A stretch of 60,776 nucleotides of DNA from Mycobacterium sp. ENV421 (GTDB lineage Bacteria > Actinomycetota > Actinomycetes > Mycobacteriales > Mycobacteriaceae), in the NCBI RefSeq assembly GCF_002887815.1, contig NZ_PDHO01000031.1:1-60776 (forward strand). Reading direction: 5' to 3'. Position 1 is the first letter of the stretch, and every line of letters starts with the position of its first letter. Under the pieces are notes generated by a model, which worked only from the letters and a program-made list of their open reading frames with translations, did no database searches and had not been told where the DNA came from. A program made the translations under genes and the position numbers. This document shows positions 1-8,729 of the stretch, in pieces.

Positions 1-82
1 CAACCTCCCCGCTGAAAACGACACCGACCGACTCCACGCAGCTTGACAACGCCCGACAGCGCACGAAACCGCGCCCAACTCG

Positions 83-1597
83 TCAGACCTCCACCCAATC
101 CAGGGTGCGCTGCACGGCTTTGCGCCATCCGGCGTAGCCGGCCTCACGCTGGTCGTCGTCCCACTCCGGCGACCACCGCCGGTCCTCCTGCCAATTGGCT
201 CGCAGGTCATCGGGATCGGCCCAGAATCCGACCGCCAACCCGGCGGCATACGCCGCACCCAGTGCGGTGGTCTCGGCCACCACCGGGCGCACCACGTCCA
301 CGCCCAGCACATCGGCTTGGATCTGCATGCACAGCTCGTTCTGGGTGACCCCGCCGTCGACCTTCAAAATCTCGAGGTGCACACCGGAATCGGCTTCCAT
401 CGCGTCGACCACGTCGCGGCTCTGATAGCAGATCGCCTCCAGCGTCGCGCGGGCAACATGGGCGTTGGAGTTGTAGCGGGACAGCCCGACGATCGCCCCA
501 CGCGCGTCCGAACGCCAATACGGCGCGAACAGCCCCGAGAACGCCGGCACGAAGTACACGCCACCGTTGTCGGCGACCTGCCGCGCCAGGGTCTCGCTCT
601 GCGACGCGCCGCTGATGATGCCGAGCTGGTCGCGCAGCCACTGCACGGCCGAACCCGTCACCGCGATCGAACCCTCAAGAGCGTAAACGGGTTTCGCTTC
701 TCCGAACTGGTAGCACACCGTGGTCAGCAACCCGTTCTCGCTGCGCACGATCTTCTCGCCGGTGTTGAGCAGCAGGAAGTTACCGGTGCCGTAGGTGTTC
801 TTGGCCTCGCCCGGACTCAGGCACACCTGCCCCACCATCGCCGCCTGCTGATCGCCGAGGATGCCGGTCAACGGCACCTCACCGCCCAGCGGGCCGCCGG
901 GTAACGTCACCCCGTACGGCTCGGGCGACGACGACGGTCGGATATCCGGCAGCATCGCGCGCGGAATGCCGAAGAGCGACAACAGTTCGTCGTCCCAGTC
1001 CAGCGTCTCCAGATTCATCAGCATGGTGCGGCTGGCATTGGTGACGTCGGTGACGTGCGTACCGCCGTGGGTTCCCCCGGTCAGGTTCCACAGCACCCAG
1101 GTGTCCGGCGTCCCGAACAGCGCGTCACCGCGTTCGGCGTCGGCACGTACGCCGTCGACGTTCTCCAGGATCCATTGCAGCTTGCCGCCGGAGAAGTACG
1201 TCGCCGGCGGCAGGCCCGCCTTGCGGCGGATGATGTCGCCGCGGCCATCCCGGTCCAGGGCGGCTGCGATCCGGTCGGTGCGGGTGTCCTGCCACACGAT
1301 CGCGTTGTGGTACGGCCGTCCCGTCTTGCGGTTCCACACCAGCGTCGTCTCCCGCTGGTTGGTGATGCCCAGCGCGGCGAGGTCTTCGACGGACAGTTTC
1401 GTCTTGTTCAACGCCGAGACCACCACGGTCTGCGTGCGTTCCCAGATCTCCACCGGGTTGTGCTCCACCCACCCGGACTTCGGCAGGATCTGTTCGTGCT
1501 CGAGCTGGTGTCGGCCCACCTCGGCGCCCTTGTGATCGAAGATCATGCAGCGGGTGCTGGTGGTGCCCTGGTCAATCGAGGCGACGAAGTCAGCCAA
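83..1597 (-). CDS. glpK: glycerol kinase
   Basis: ATP-dependent glycerol phosphorylation to glycerol 3-phosphate, cytoplasmic. The 504-residue product is full length for the FGGY kinase family: the N-terminal phosphate-binding segment SIDQGTTSTR, the central GDQQAAMVGQ segment and the C-terminal DGGVTQNELCMQ segment are all present. I start at TTG 1597 (MADFVASIDQ) because an AGAGGAG ribosome site sits 5-6 bases upstream; the longer open frame to 1648 adds 17 residues unlike the family and would run into the divergent gene. It is the orthologue by position of Rv3696c. Its 5' end lies 49 bp from a divergent methyltransferase gene, so the two probably share a promoter region. Confidence 0.95.
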   Translation of the reverse strand: MADFVASIDQGTTSTRCMIFDHKGAEVGRHQLEHEQILPKSGWVEHNPVEIWERTQTVVVSALNKTKLSVEDLAALGITNQRETTLVWNRKTGRPYHNAIVWQDTRTDRIAAALDRDGRGDIIRRKAGLPPATYFSGGKLQWILENVDGVRADAERGDALFGTPDTWVLWNLTGGTHGGTHVTDVTNASRTMLMNLETLDWDDELLSLFGIPRAMLPDIRPSSSPEPYGVTLPGGPLGGEVPLTGILGDQQAAMVGQVCLSPGEAKNTYGTGNFLLLNTGEKIVRSENGLLTTVCYQFGEAKPVYALEGSIAVTGSAVQWLRDQLGIISGASQSETLARQVADNGGVYFVPAFSGLFAPYWRSDARGAIVGLSRYNSNAHVARATLEAICYQSRDVVDAMEADSGVHLEILKVDGGVTQNELCMQIQADVLGVDVVRPVVAETTALGAAYAAGLAVGFWADPDDLRANWQEDRRWSPEWDDDQREAGYAGWRKAVQRTLDWVEV

Positions 1598-1646
1598 CGG
1601 TGCTCCTCTGACGTGCGATGCTGCCGAGGCAGCCGACCTTTCGTCC

Positions 1647-2405
1647 ATGATGGCCTACATGGCATCCGAGATCACCGACATCGCCGACATGCCGCGGGGT
1701 GGCCCGGACGCGTCGTGTCTGGATCGCCTGCTGGAGACCAACCGTCCGGAATACCTCGACCGCGACGACGTCGACGACGAGGTCAAGCGCGGCATCGTCA
1801 CGGCGCTGGACGTGATCGGCAACCTGTTCCGTGAACACGATCGCAACGCCGAACTGGTGCTGCGCGAGGTCGCCGATGTCGTCGACCCCGCCATTCTGGA
1901 ACTCGGCGCCGGTCACGGAGCGTTGTCGCGCCGGGTGCTCGAGCAGCATCCGACCGCCCACGTCACGATCTCCGACGTCAACGCCGAGTCGGTCGCGGCT
2001 ATCGCGGCATCCGACCTCGGTGAGCACCCCCGCGCCACCGTGCGCACCATCGACGCGACCGCGATCGACGCCGACGACGGCGCGTTCGACCTGGCCGTCT
2101 TCGCGTTGTCGTTTCACCATCTGCCGCCCACCCAGGCCGCCCTGGTTCTCGCCGAAGGCACCCGGGTGGCCAACGAACTCCTGGTCATCGATCTGCCCCG
2201 GATGCCCTCGCTTCTGCACATCGCCAAGCTGGCGGCGATGGCGCCACTGGTGTGGTGGCCGTTCGTGCACGACGGACTGGTCAGCTCGCTGCGCTCCTAC
2301 AGCCCGTCGGCGCTGCGGGCGCTCGGCGCCCACGCCGGAGTCGAGGTGGAGGTCAGCACCAACCCGTTCGATCGACAGGTTCTGCGGGCACGCCGGCGCG
2401 GTTGA
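1647..2405 (+). CDS. class I SAM-dependent methyltransferase
   Basis: A 252-residue Rossmann-fold methyltransferase. The SAM-binding motif I reads ILELGAGHGALS around residue 78, followed by the acidic motif II region TISDVNAES and a motif IV-like AVFALSFHHLPP. Resembles the small-molecule methyltransferase 11/12 families; the substrate cannot be read from sequence. Three in-frame ATGs (1647, 1650, 1659) are possible starts and none has a strong ribosome site. It is divergent from glpK and is followed 47 bp later by the GCS2-like gene in the same direction. I do not know a counterpart at this position in M. tuberculosis, so it may be an accessory gene. Confidence 0.8.
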   Translation: MMAYMASEITDIADMPRGGPDASCLDRLLETNRPEYLDRDDVDDEVKRGIVTALDVIGNLFREHDRNAELVLREVADVVDPAILELGAGHGALSRRVLEQHPTAHVTISDVNAESVAAIAASDLGEHPRATVRTIDATAIDADDGAFDLAVFALSFHHLPPTQAALVLAEGTRVANELLVIDLPRMPSLLHIAKLAAMAPLVWWPFVHDGLVSSLRSYSPSALRALGAHAGVEVEVSTNPFDRQVLRARRRG

Positions 2406-2452
2406 TGGCGATTTGCTTGCGCAGCTTGGTCTGAACCGGTTCCATCGACCCC

Positions 2453-3931
2453 ATGGGCGACGAGGTCAAGCACGCCACCTTCAACCGGGCGCACCGGCAG
2501 CAGTACCGGCGCAAGGTCCAGTTGTGCCTGGACGTGTTCGAAACGATGCTGGCCCAATCCAGCTTCGACTTCGACCGGCCGCTGACCGGGATGGAGATCG
2601 AGTGCAACCTGGTCACCGATGACTACCAGCCGGCGATGTCCAACCAGGAGGTCTTGGCCGCGATAGCCGATCCGGCCTACCAGACCGAATTGGGTGCCTA
2701 CAACATCGAATTCAACGTCCCACCACGACCTCTACCCGGTCGGACGGCACTGGAGCTGGAGGCCGAGGTTCGTGCGAGCCTGAATGCCGCGGAGACCAAG
2801 GCCAACACCGACGACGCACACATCGTGATGATCGGGATCCTGCCGACGCTGATGCCCGAGCATCTGACCGGCCACTGGATGAGTCCGTCGCTGCGCTATC
2901 AGGCACTCAACGATTCGATCTTCACCGCCCGCGGCGAGGACATCCTCATCGACATCACCGGCCCTGAGCGGCTGAGCATGCACGCGGAGTCCATCGCTCC
3001 CGAATCCGCTTGTACCAGTATGCAATTGCACCTGCAGGTTTCCCCGGCCGAGTTCGCCGCCAACTGGAACGCCGCTCAGGTGCTGGCCGGCCCGCAGCTC
3101 GCCCTCGGTGCCAATTCGCCGTACTTCTTCGGCCACCAGTTGTGGGCCGAGACCCGCATCGAGCTGTTCGCCCAAGCCACCGACACCCGGCCCGACGAAC
3201 TCAAGGCGCAGGGCGTCCGTCCGCGAGTGTGGTTCGGGGAACGGTGGATCACCTCGATCTTCGACCTGTTCGAAGAGAACGTCCGCTACTTCCCCTCCTT
3301 GCTGCCGGAGATGTCCGACGAGGACCCGGTCGCCGAGCTCGCGGCAGGCCGCACGCCTGCTCTGTCCGAACTGCGGCTGCACAACGGGACGGTGTACCGC
3401 TGGAACCGGCCGGTATACGACGTCGTGAACGGTCGGCCGCACCTGCGGGTGGAGAATCGAGTGTTGCCGGCCGGGCCCACGGTCGTCGACATGATGGCCA
3501 ACTCGGCGTTCTACTACGGCGCCTTGAGAGTGTTGGCCGAAGAGGACCGTCCGCTGTGGACGAAGATGAGTTTCACTGCGGCACATGACAACTTCATCGA
3601 AGCCGCTCGGCACGGCATGGACGCCAGGCTGTACTGGCCCGGGCTCGGCGAGATCACGCCCGACGAGCTTGTGCTGCGCACCTTGCTGCCGATGGCCGAT
3701 GAGGGTCTGCGCCGCTGGGGCGTGGCCGCCGAAGTACGGGACCGCTATCTCGGCGTGATCGAGGGCCGCGCGAAGACGGGGCGCAACGGGTCGGCATGGC
3801 AGGTCGCGACGGTGCAGGCGCTGCAGGGTCGGGGCATGGCGCGCCCGGAGGCGCTGGCCGAGATGCTGCGGCGCTACTGCTCCCTGATGCACAGCAACGA
3901 GCCAGTGCACACCTGGGACATCACCGAGTGA
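2453..3931 (+). CDS. GCS2-family glutamate-cysteine ligase-like protein
   Basis: A 492-residue protein with the fold signature of the carboxylate-amine ligase (GCS2) family: an early acidic TGMEIECNLV motif near residue 45 and the NIEFNVPPRPL segment near residue 84, both expected at the ATP-Mg/glutamate site, then ASIQ-like SACTSMQLHLQVS around residue 184 and GANSPYFFG near 219. Position and size match Rv3698, an uncharacterised conserved mycobacterial protein. A peptide-bond-forming ligase acting on glutamate or a similar acid is likely, but the acceptor is unknown. It lies between two methyltransferase genes and just before the ergothioneine operon, which has its own GCS2 enzyme (EgtA), so it is a paralogue rather than a duplicate. 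Confidence 0.8.
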   Translation: MGDEVKHATFNRAHRQQYRRKVQLCLDVFETMLAQSSFDFDRPLTGMEIECNLVTDDYQPAMSNQEVLAAIADPAYQTELGAYNIEFNVPPRPLPGRTALELEAEVRASLNAAETKANTDDAHIVMIGILPTLMPEHLTGHWMSPSLRYQALNDSIFTARGEDILIDITGPERLSMHAESIAPESACTSMQLHLQVSPAEFAANWNAAQVLAGPQLALGANSPYFFGHQLWAETRIELFAQATDTRPDELKAQGVRPRVWFGERWITSIFDLFEENVRYFPSLLPEMSDEDPVAELAAGRTPALSELRLHNGTVYRWNRPVYDVVNGRPHLRVENRVLPAGPTVVDMMANSAFYYGALRVLAEEDRPLWTKMSFTAAHDNFIEAARHGMDARLYWPGLGEITPDELVLRTLLPMADEGLRRWGVAAEVRDRYLGVIEGRAKTGRNGSAWQVATVQALQGRGMARPEALAEMLRRYCSLMHSNEPVHTWDITE

Positions 3932-3957
3932 CAGCGAGTCCTTGTAAGTTGACGGAC

Positions 3958-4635
3958 ATGGACTCTGAGGTGATGGACTGGGACGGCGCCTATAAAGAGG
4001 AGGGCGCGTTCGCCGGGCCGCCGCCGTGGAATATCGGTGAGCCGCAGCCCGAACTGGCCGCTCTCGTCCGGGACGGGATGGTCAGCGGTCATGTGCTGGA
4101 CGCGGGCTGCGGGCATGCCGAACTCGCGTTGGCCCTCGCGGCGACGGGCAGCACCGTCGTCGGTATCGATGTGTCGCCCACGGCGATCTCGGCCGCGACC
4201 GAAGCCGCCCGGCAGCGCGGGTTGAGCCACGTGACCTTTGTGTGCGCCGACATCACCTCCTTCACCGGCTACGACGAGCAGTTCGCCACGATCATCGACA
4301 GCACGCTGTTCCATTCGCTGCCGGTCGGCGCCCGCGACGCCTACCTCGGTGCGATCCACCGGGCGGCCGCACCCGGGGCGCGGCTCTATGTTCTGGTCTT
4401 CGCAAAGGGCGCCTTCCCGCCGCACCTCGAGACCAAGCCCAACGAGGTCGACGAGGACGAGCTACGCGCCGCGGTGTCGAAGTACTTCGTGATCGACGAC
4501 ATTCGGCCGGCGAAGATCCATTCCCACAAGCCGGCGTTCGCCGACCTGCCCCAGGGGGCGATGCCGTTCGAACTCGACGCGAAGGGCCGCCTGATGATGC
4601 CGGCCTACCTGCTCAGCGCACATAAGGCGGGCTGA
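3958..4635 (+). CDS. SAM-dependent methyltransferase (Rv3699-like)
   Basis: A 225-residue class I methyltransferase with motif I VLDAGCGHAELALALA near residue 41, motif II VVGIDVSPTAI and a SPEL-type region IIDSTLFHSLP. The opening DWDGAYKEEGAF...PPPWNIGEPQPEL is typical of a mycobacterial family annotated as thiopurine/TehB-like methyltransferases; the substrate is unknown. I chose ATG 3958. An alternative GTG at 3928 overlaps the stop of the GCS2-like gene (GTGA) and would give 235 residues with translational coupling. The two genes are probably cotranscribed. It converges on egtE with a 41-bp gap. Confidence 0.85.
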   Translation: MDSEVMDWDGAYKEEGAFAGPPPWNIGEPQPELAALVRDGMVSGHVLDAGCGHAELALALAATGSTVVGIDVSPTAISAATEAARQRGLSHVTFVCADITSFTGYDEQFATIIDSTLFHSLPVGARDAYLGAIHRAAAPGARLYVLVFAKGAFPPHLETKPNEVDEDELRAAVSKYFVIDDIRPAKIHSHKPAFADLPQGAMPFELDAKGRLMMPAYLLSAHKAG

Positions 4636-4676
4636 GTACCGCGCACCCCCACGCCCATGCGGGTTCTGCTGGTCGG

Positions 4677-5792
4677 TCAGGTGACGGCGCGCAGCGCGGC
4701 GACCAGCGCCTCGATGTCTTCAGTGCCGGCGTCGACGTGCGGCGAAATCCGCAGCACTGGCGTCGTCAGCTCCAGCGGAGCGCGCTCCACTCCGGCCGCA
4801 GTCGTCACGATGCCGTGCTCGTCGATCAGGCGGGCTCGCACCTGCACGGGGTCGGCGCCGTCGGCGGGCTCCAACGTGGTGATGGCGGTCGGGGCGTCGT
4901 CGGGTTCCACCACTCGCCAGCCCTGCACCTCGGCCAGCATCGCGCGGGTCTGACGTCCGAGCGCGGCCAGCCGCTGCCGTACCGTTTCCGGTCCGGCCGC
5001 GAGGTGCTGTCCCACCGCGACGGAAAAGCCAACCCGCGCAGCGATATTGGCTTCACCGAACTCCAGGCACTGCAACGCCGATACCGCACCGGCCCACGGC
5101 GGGGACTGCAACAGGTCGGCCAGCGCCGGACGCGCCGCCAGCACTCCTACCCCGCGCGGGCCCGCCAACCACTTGCGCGACGACGAGTAGACCGCGTCGG
5201 CGTCGGCCACGCAGTCGATGTGGCCCAGCGCCTGCGCGGCATCGACGATCAGCGGGACGCCGATCTCCCGGCACACCTCCGCGACCGCGGCGACGGGTTG
5301 TACGACACCGCGGTGGCTGCCGACCGCGGTCAGGTGGACCATCGCCGGCGGCGCATCGGCCAGGGTGTTGCGGGCGGCATCCGGGTCGACCCGGCCCAAA
5401 CTGTCGACCGGTAGCTCCTGCCGGGTGAAGCCGCGCGCAGTGAACTCCACCAGATTGGGGCCGTACTCGCCGGGCAGGCACGCCACGGTCCGTTCCATCG
5501 GCCACACGCCGAGCAGCAGTTGTAGCGCGTTGCCCGATCCGGTGGTGAAAATGACGTCGTCCGAGGACATTCCGGTCAGCACGGCCACACCGGCGCGGCC
5601 GGCGTCGAGAACCGGAGCGGCCGCCTGCGCAGCGACGTAGCCGCCCACCTCCGACTCGTGGCGGGCGTGTGCGGCAGCCGCATCGATCGCCGCCAGGCTC
5701 TGGCGTGAACACGCGGCGCTGTCCAGGTGCACACCGGCCGCGGGCAGCCGTGCCTCCCGCCAGCTGTCAGCCAGAGCGTCGGGTGCGCTCAC
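4677..5792 (-). CDS. egtE: ergothioneine biosynthesis PLP-dependent C-S lyase EgtE
   Basis: Last step of ergothioneine synthesis: cleaves hercynylcysteine sulfoxide to ergothioneine. The 371-residue protein is a class V aminotransferase-fold enzyme. The PLP-binding lysine is K207 in SSSRKWLAGPRG, with the cofactor aspartate in LIVDAAQALGH around residue 184 and a phosphate-binding TTGSGNAL near residue 84. It is the last gene of the egtABCDE operon; its ATG overlaps the egtD stop by 4 bases (ATGA), so translation is coupled. Corresponds to Rv3700c. Confidence 0.95.
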   Translation of the reverse strand: MSAPDALADSWREARLPAAGVHLDSAACSRQSLAAIDAAAAHARHESEVGGYVAAQAAAPVLDAGRAGVAVLTGMSSDDVIFTTGSGNALQLLLGVWPMERTVACLPGEYGPNLVEFTARGFTRQELPVDSLGRVDPDAARNTLADAPPAMVHLTAVGSHRGVVQPVAAVAEVCREIGVPLIVDAAQALGHIDCVADADAVYSSSRKWLAGPRGVGVLAARPALADLLQSPPWAGAVSALQCLEFGEANIAARVGFSVAVGQHLAAGPETVRQRLAALGRQTRAMLAEVQGWRVVEPDDAPTAITTLEPADGADPVQVRARLIDEHGIVTTAAGVERAPLELTTPVLRISPHVDAGTEDIEALVAALRAVT

Positions 5793-6754
5793 TTCACCGC
5801 CAGGGACAGCCCGAAGTCCCCGGCCTCATCGGTCCACCACTGCGTCCGCCGCAGCCCGGCCGCCTGCAGCTCGTGCGCGACGGCCTCGGGCCGAAACTTG
5901 CACGACACCTCGGTGAGCATCTCTTCGCCTGCCGCGAACTCGACGCGCAGATCCAGCCCGGCGACGGTGACCTCCTGCGGAGACATTGCGCGCAGCCACA
6001 TCTCGATGCGCTCCTCGTCGGGGTTCCAGCGGGCGACGTGCTCAAAGGCGTCGATGTCGAAGTCGGCGTTCAGTTCTCGATTGACCACGGTCAGCACGTT
6101 GAGGTTGAACCGCGCGGTCACCCCGGCGCTGTCGTCGTAAGCGCGAACCAGGCGTTCGGTGTCCTTGACCAGGTCGGTGCCCAGCAGCAGGCTGTCCCCG
6201 GGGTCGAGTACGTCGGCGAGCGCGGTGAGGAACTCCGCGCGTGGGGCGGCGGTCAGATTGCCGATGGTGGACCCGAGGAACACGAACAACCGGCGACCGC
6301 CCGAGGGGATCTTGGCCAGATGTTCCTCGAAATCGCCGCACACCGCGTCGATGTCGAGATCCGGATACTCGTGCTCCAGCGCGGCTCCGGCCAGTTCCAA
6401 CACACTCGAGTCCACGTCGAACGGCACGAATCGTCGCAGCGACCCGTTGTCGCGCATGGCACTCAGCAGCAGCCGCGTCTTCTCCGACGTCCCGCTGCCG
6501 AGTTCCACCAGTGTGTCGGCACCACTTGCGGCGGCGATCGCCGCCGACTGGGATCGCAGGATCTGCGCTTCGGTCCGGGTCGGGTAGTACTCCGGCAGCC
6601 GGGTGATCTGGTCGAACAGGTCACTACCGACGGCGTCGTAAAACCATTTGGGCGGCAAGGACTTCGGTGTCTGCGCCAAGCCGTGCAGCACATCGTCGCG
6701 GAGCGCCTGGGCGGCAGCGTCGGCGGCCAGGTAGTTCGACAGCGTGAACGTCAC
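5789..6754 (-). CDS. egtD: L-histidine N-alpha-methyltransferase EgtD
   Basis: Trimethylates histidine to hercynine with three SAM, the committed step of ergothioneine synthesis. The 321-residue product has the family opening FYDAVGSDLFDQITRLPEYYPTR split by the start of the SAM fold, then LVELGSGTSEKTRLLL, VPFDVDSSVLELA and FLGSTIGNL, all characteristic of the EgtD (DUF2260-type) family. Starts at ATG 6754, overlapping the 3' end of egtC by 4 bases. Corresponds to Rv3701c. Confidence 0.97.
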   Translation of the reverse strand: MTFTLSNYLAADAAAQALRDDVLHGLAQTPKSLPPKWFYDAVGSDLFDQITRLPEYYPTRTEAQILRSQSAAIAAASGADTLVELGSGTSEKTRLLLSAMRDNGSLRRFVPFDVDSSVLELAGAALEHEYPDLDIDAVCGDFEEHLAKIPSGGRRLFVFLGSTIGNLTAAPRAEFLTALADVLDPGDSLLLGTDLVKDTERLVRAYDDSAGVTARFNLNVLTVVNRELNADFDIDAFEHVARWNPDEERIEMWLRAMSPQEVTVAGLDLRVEFAAGEEMLTEVSCKFRPEAVAHELQAAGLRRTQWWTDEAGDFGLSLAVK

Positions 6755-7443
6755 AAAGATCCTTTCAGCGGGGTCAGCGTCACCTGTCCCCCGCTCACGT
6801 CGACGAGATGCCGGTCCGGGATGTCCTGCCAGTCGGGGTGGTCGTCATAGGGTTCGCTGGCCAGCACCACTCCGTCACTGCGGCACAACACCGACAGAGT
6901 GTCACCCCAGGTGGTGGCCAGCAGCCGAGATCCGTTGGCGGCCATGATGTTCAACCTTGCACCCGGATCCGCCACCCCGACTTCGGCGATCGTATCGCCG
7001 AGGTTCTCCGGTCCGCGGTCGAAGATCAGCGCGGCAAGCATCGCGCTGTCGACGGTCGATTCGGCCGCCGCGCTGACGGGCAACACGCCGCGGTCGACCA
7101 CCCCGTTGTGGGACAGCAGCCAGGTGCCGTCGCTGAACGGGGCAGACGCACTGGCCTCGATCGGCATGCCGACCGACGCCGAACGCACCGCTGCGACAAT
7201 GCAAGTGCTACGCAACGCCGGTGACACCGAGGCGAACGAGACATCGCCCCACAGCGGCGACGCGCTGCGCCAGCGGCGCACCTCGCCGCCATCGAAGAAG
7301 CCCACACCCCAGCCGTCGGCGTTGATCAACCCGTGCTTCTGCCGGCGCGGGGCATAGGACTGAACTCTCAACCCGCACGGCGGGTCGAGGACCAGCGAGG
7401 CGATCGCCACCGGTTCGCCCAGCCAGCCCAGGTGCCGGCACAT
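6751..7443 (-). CDS. egtC: gamma-glutamyl-hercynylcysteine sulfoxide hydrolase EgtC
   Basis: Removes the gamma-glutamyl group from the EgtB product. It is a class II (Ntn) amidohydrolase of 230 residues: the start at ATG 7443 places Cys2 (MCRHLGW) at the N terminus as the nucleophile, which decides the start against the longer open frame. Conserved segments include KHGLINADGWGVGF near residue 38, SHNGVVDRG and DSAMLAALI. The ATG overlaps the egtB stop by one base (TGATG), and its own stop overlaps egtD by 4 bases. Corresponds to Rv3702c. Confidence 0.96.
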   Translation of the reverse strand: MCRHLGWLGEPVAIASLVLDPPCGLRVQSYAPRRQKHGLINADGWGVGFFDGGEVRRWRSASPLWGDVSFASVSPALRSTCIVAAVRSASVGMPIEASASAPFSDGTWLLSHNGVVDRGVLPVSAAAESTVDSAMLAALIFDRGPENLGDTIAEVGVADPGARLNIMAANGSRLLATTWGDTLSVLCRSDGVVLASEPYDDHPDWQDIPDRHLVDVSGGQVTLTPLKGSL

Positions 7444-8729
7444 CAGACGTCCCACGCCAAGCGCACACCGGAGAAGATCTGCCGACGGATCGGGTGATCC
7501 CAATTCCGGAAGCTGGGGCGCAACGTGTCGGCGCCCACCGCCCACGAACCACCGCGAAGCACCTTGTAGTCACCGTCGAAGAACGGCTCCGAATAGCGTT
7601 GATAGATCATCGGTGTGAAGCCCGGCCATGGCCGCAGCGGCGACGTGGTCCACTCCCACACATCTCCGAGCATCTGCTCGGCGCCATAGGCAGACGCCCC
7701 GTCGGGATAGGCCCCAACCGGCGCGGGGCGCAGCGCCTGCCCACCGAGGTTGGCCCGGTGCGGTGTCGGTTCCTCCGGGCCCCACGGGTAACGACGGCGC
7801 GAGCCGACCTCCGGATCCCAGGCGGCGGCCTTCTCCCATTCGACTTCACTCGGCAGCCGTGCGCCCGCCCACGCCGCGTAGGCCTCGGCTTCGAAGAAAG
7901 TGACGTGTTGGACGGGTTCGTCGCCGGGGATGTCCTCGACGTGGCCGAATCGGGTTCGGGTGCCGTCCGGATTCCAGAACTCCGGTGCGCTCAACTCGGC
8001 TTGGAGCCGGTGCTCCCATCCGCGCGGTGACCACCATCGCTGTTGGATGTAGCCGCCGTCATCGATGAACTGGCGCCATTCGGCGTTGGTCACCGGTACC
8101 CGGCCGATGCGGAACGCCGGCACATCGACCACGTGGGCGGGGCGTTCGTTGTCCAGTGACAGCGGTTCGGTCGCCGCGTCGACGCCGAGGACGAACGGGC
8201 CGCCGGGCACCAGAACCGAACTGCCGGCCAACGCGGGCCTGCCCTGCGGCAGCGTCATCCGATGCGCCAAAATCGGTGCGCCGCTGCGCAAGTTGAGTGC
8301 CTGCAAAATTGTCTCGTCGTGCTGGTTCTCATGGCTGATCACCAAGCCGAAGCGGAACGCGACCTCGGCATCGTCATCGCGGTGGGGCAAGGTGTCGAGC
8401 ACGTCGAGTGCGGCGGCCCGCACGGTATTGCAGTAGGCGCGGGACTGCGCCGGTGACAGCAGCGGGAGATCGACGCGGCTGGCGCGAGTGTGCACGAAGG
8501 CGTCGTAGAGGCCTTCGATGTTCGCGGGCAGCATCCCCGGCCGATTCGGGTCGCCGTCGCGCAGGAGCCAGAGCTCCTCCTGTTGCCCGATGTGGGCGAG
8601 GTCCCAGACCAATGGACTCATCAGCGGGCTGTACTGGCGATGCAACTCGGCGTCGTCGAAGTCGGTCAGCGTCCACGTGCGCTGGCGGGCCCGTTCGAGG
8701 TCCCGGGCCAGCGTCTCGCGTGCGATCAC
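7443..8729 (-). CDS. egtB: ergothioneine sulfoxide synthase EgtB
   Basis: Non-heme iron enzyme that joins gamma-glutamylcysteine to hercynine with O2, forming the C-S bond and sulfoxide. In the 428-residue product the iron ligands expected from the family are H46 in DLAHIGQQEE and H133/H137 in SHENQH within the N-terminal DinB-like domain; R82 and R85 are placed as the gamma-glutamylcysteine-binding arginines of the family. The C-terminal half is a formylglycine-generating-enzyme-type (FGE-sulfatase) domain ending GVRLAWDV. The GTG start at 8729 overlaps the egtA stop (GTGA); the longer frame upstream is egtA read out of frame. Corresponds to Rv3703c. Confidence 0.96.
   Translation of the reverse strand: MIARETLARDLERARQRTWTLTDFDDAELHRQYSPLMSPLVWDLAHIGQQEELWLLRDGDPNRPGMLPANIEGLYDAFVHTRASRVDLPLLSPAQSRAYCNTVRAAALDVLDTLPHRDDDAEVAFRFGLVISHENQHDETILQALNLRSGAPILAHRMTLPQGRPALAGSSVLVPGGPFVLGVDAATEPLSLDNERPAHVVDVPAFRIGRVPVTNAEWRQFIDDGGYIQQRWWSPRGWEHRLQAELSAPEFWNPDGTRTRFGHVEDIPGDEPVQHVTFFEAEAYAAWAGARLPSEVEWEKAAAWDPEVGSRRRYPWGPEEPTPHRANLGGQALRPAPVGAYPDGASAYGAEQMLGDVWEWTTSPLRPWPGFTPMIYQRYSEPFFDGDYKVLRGGSWAVGADTLRPSFRNWDHPIRRQIFSGVRLAWDV

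Noticed and set aside
2453..3931. a second egtA
   Set aside because: It is longer than EgtA, has different motif spacing and matches the Rv3698 type, so it is a paralogous ligase family member.
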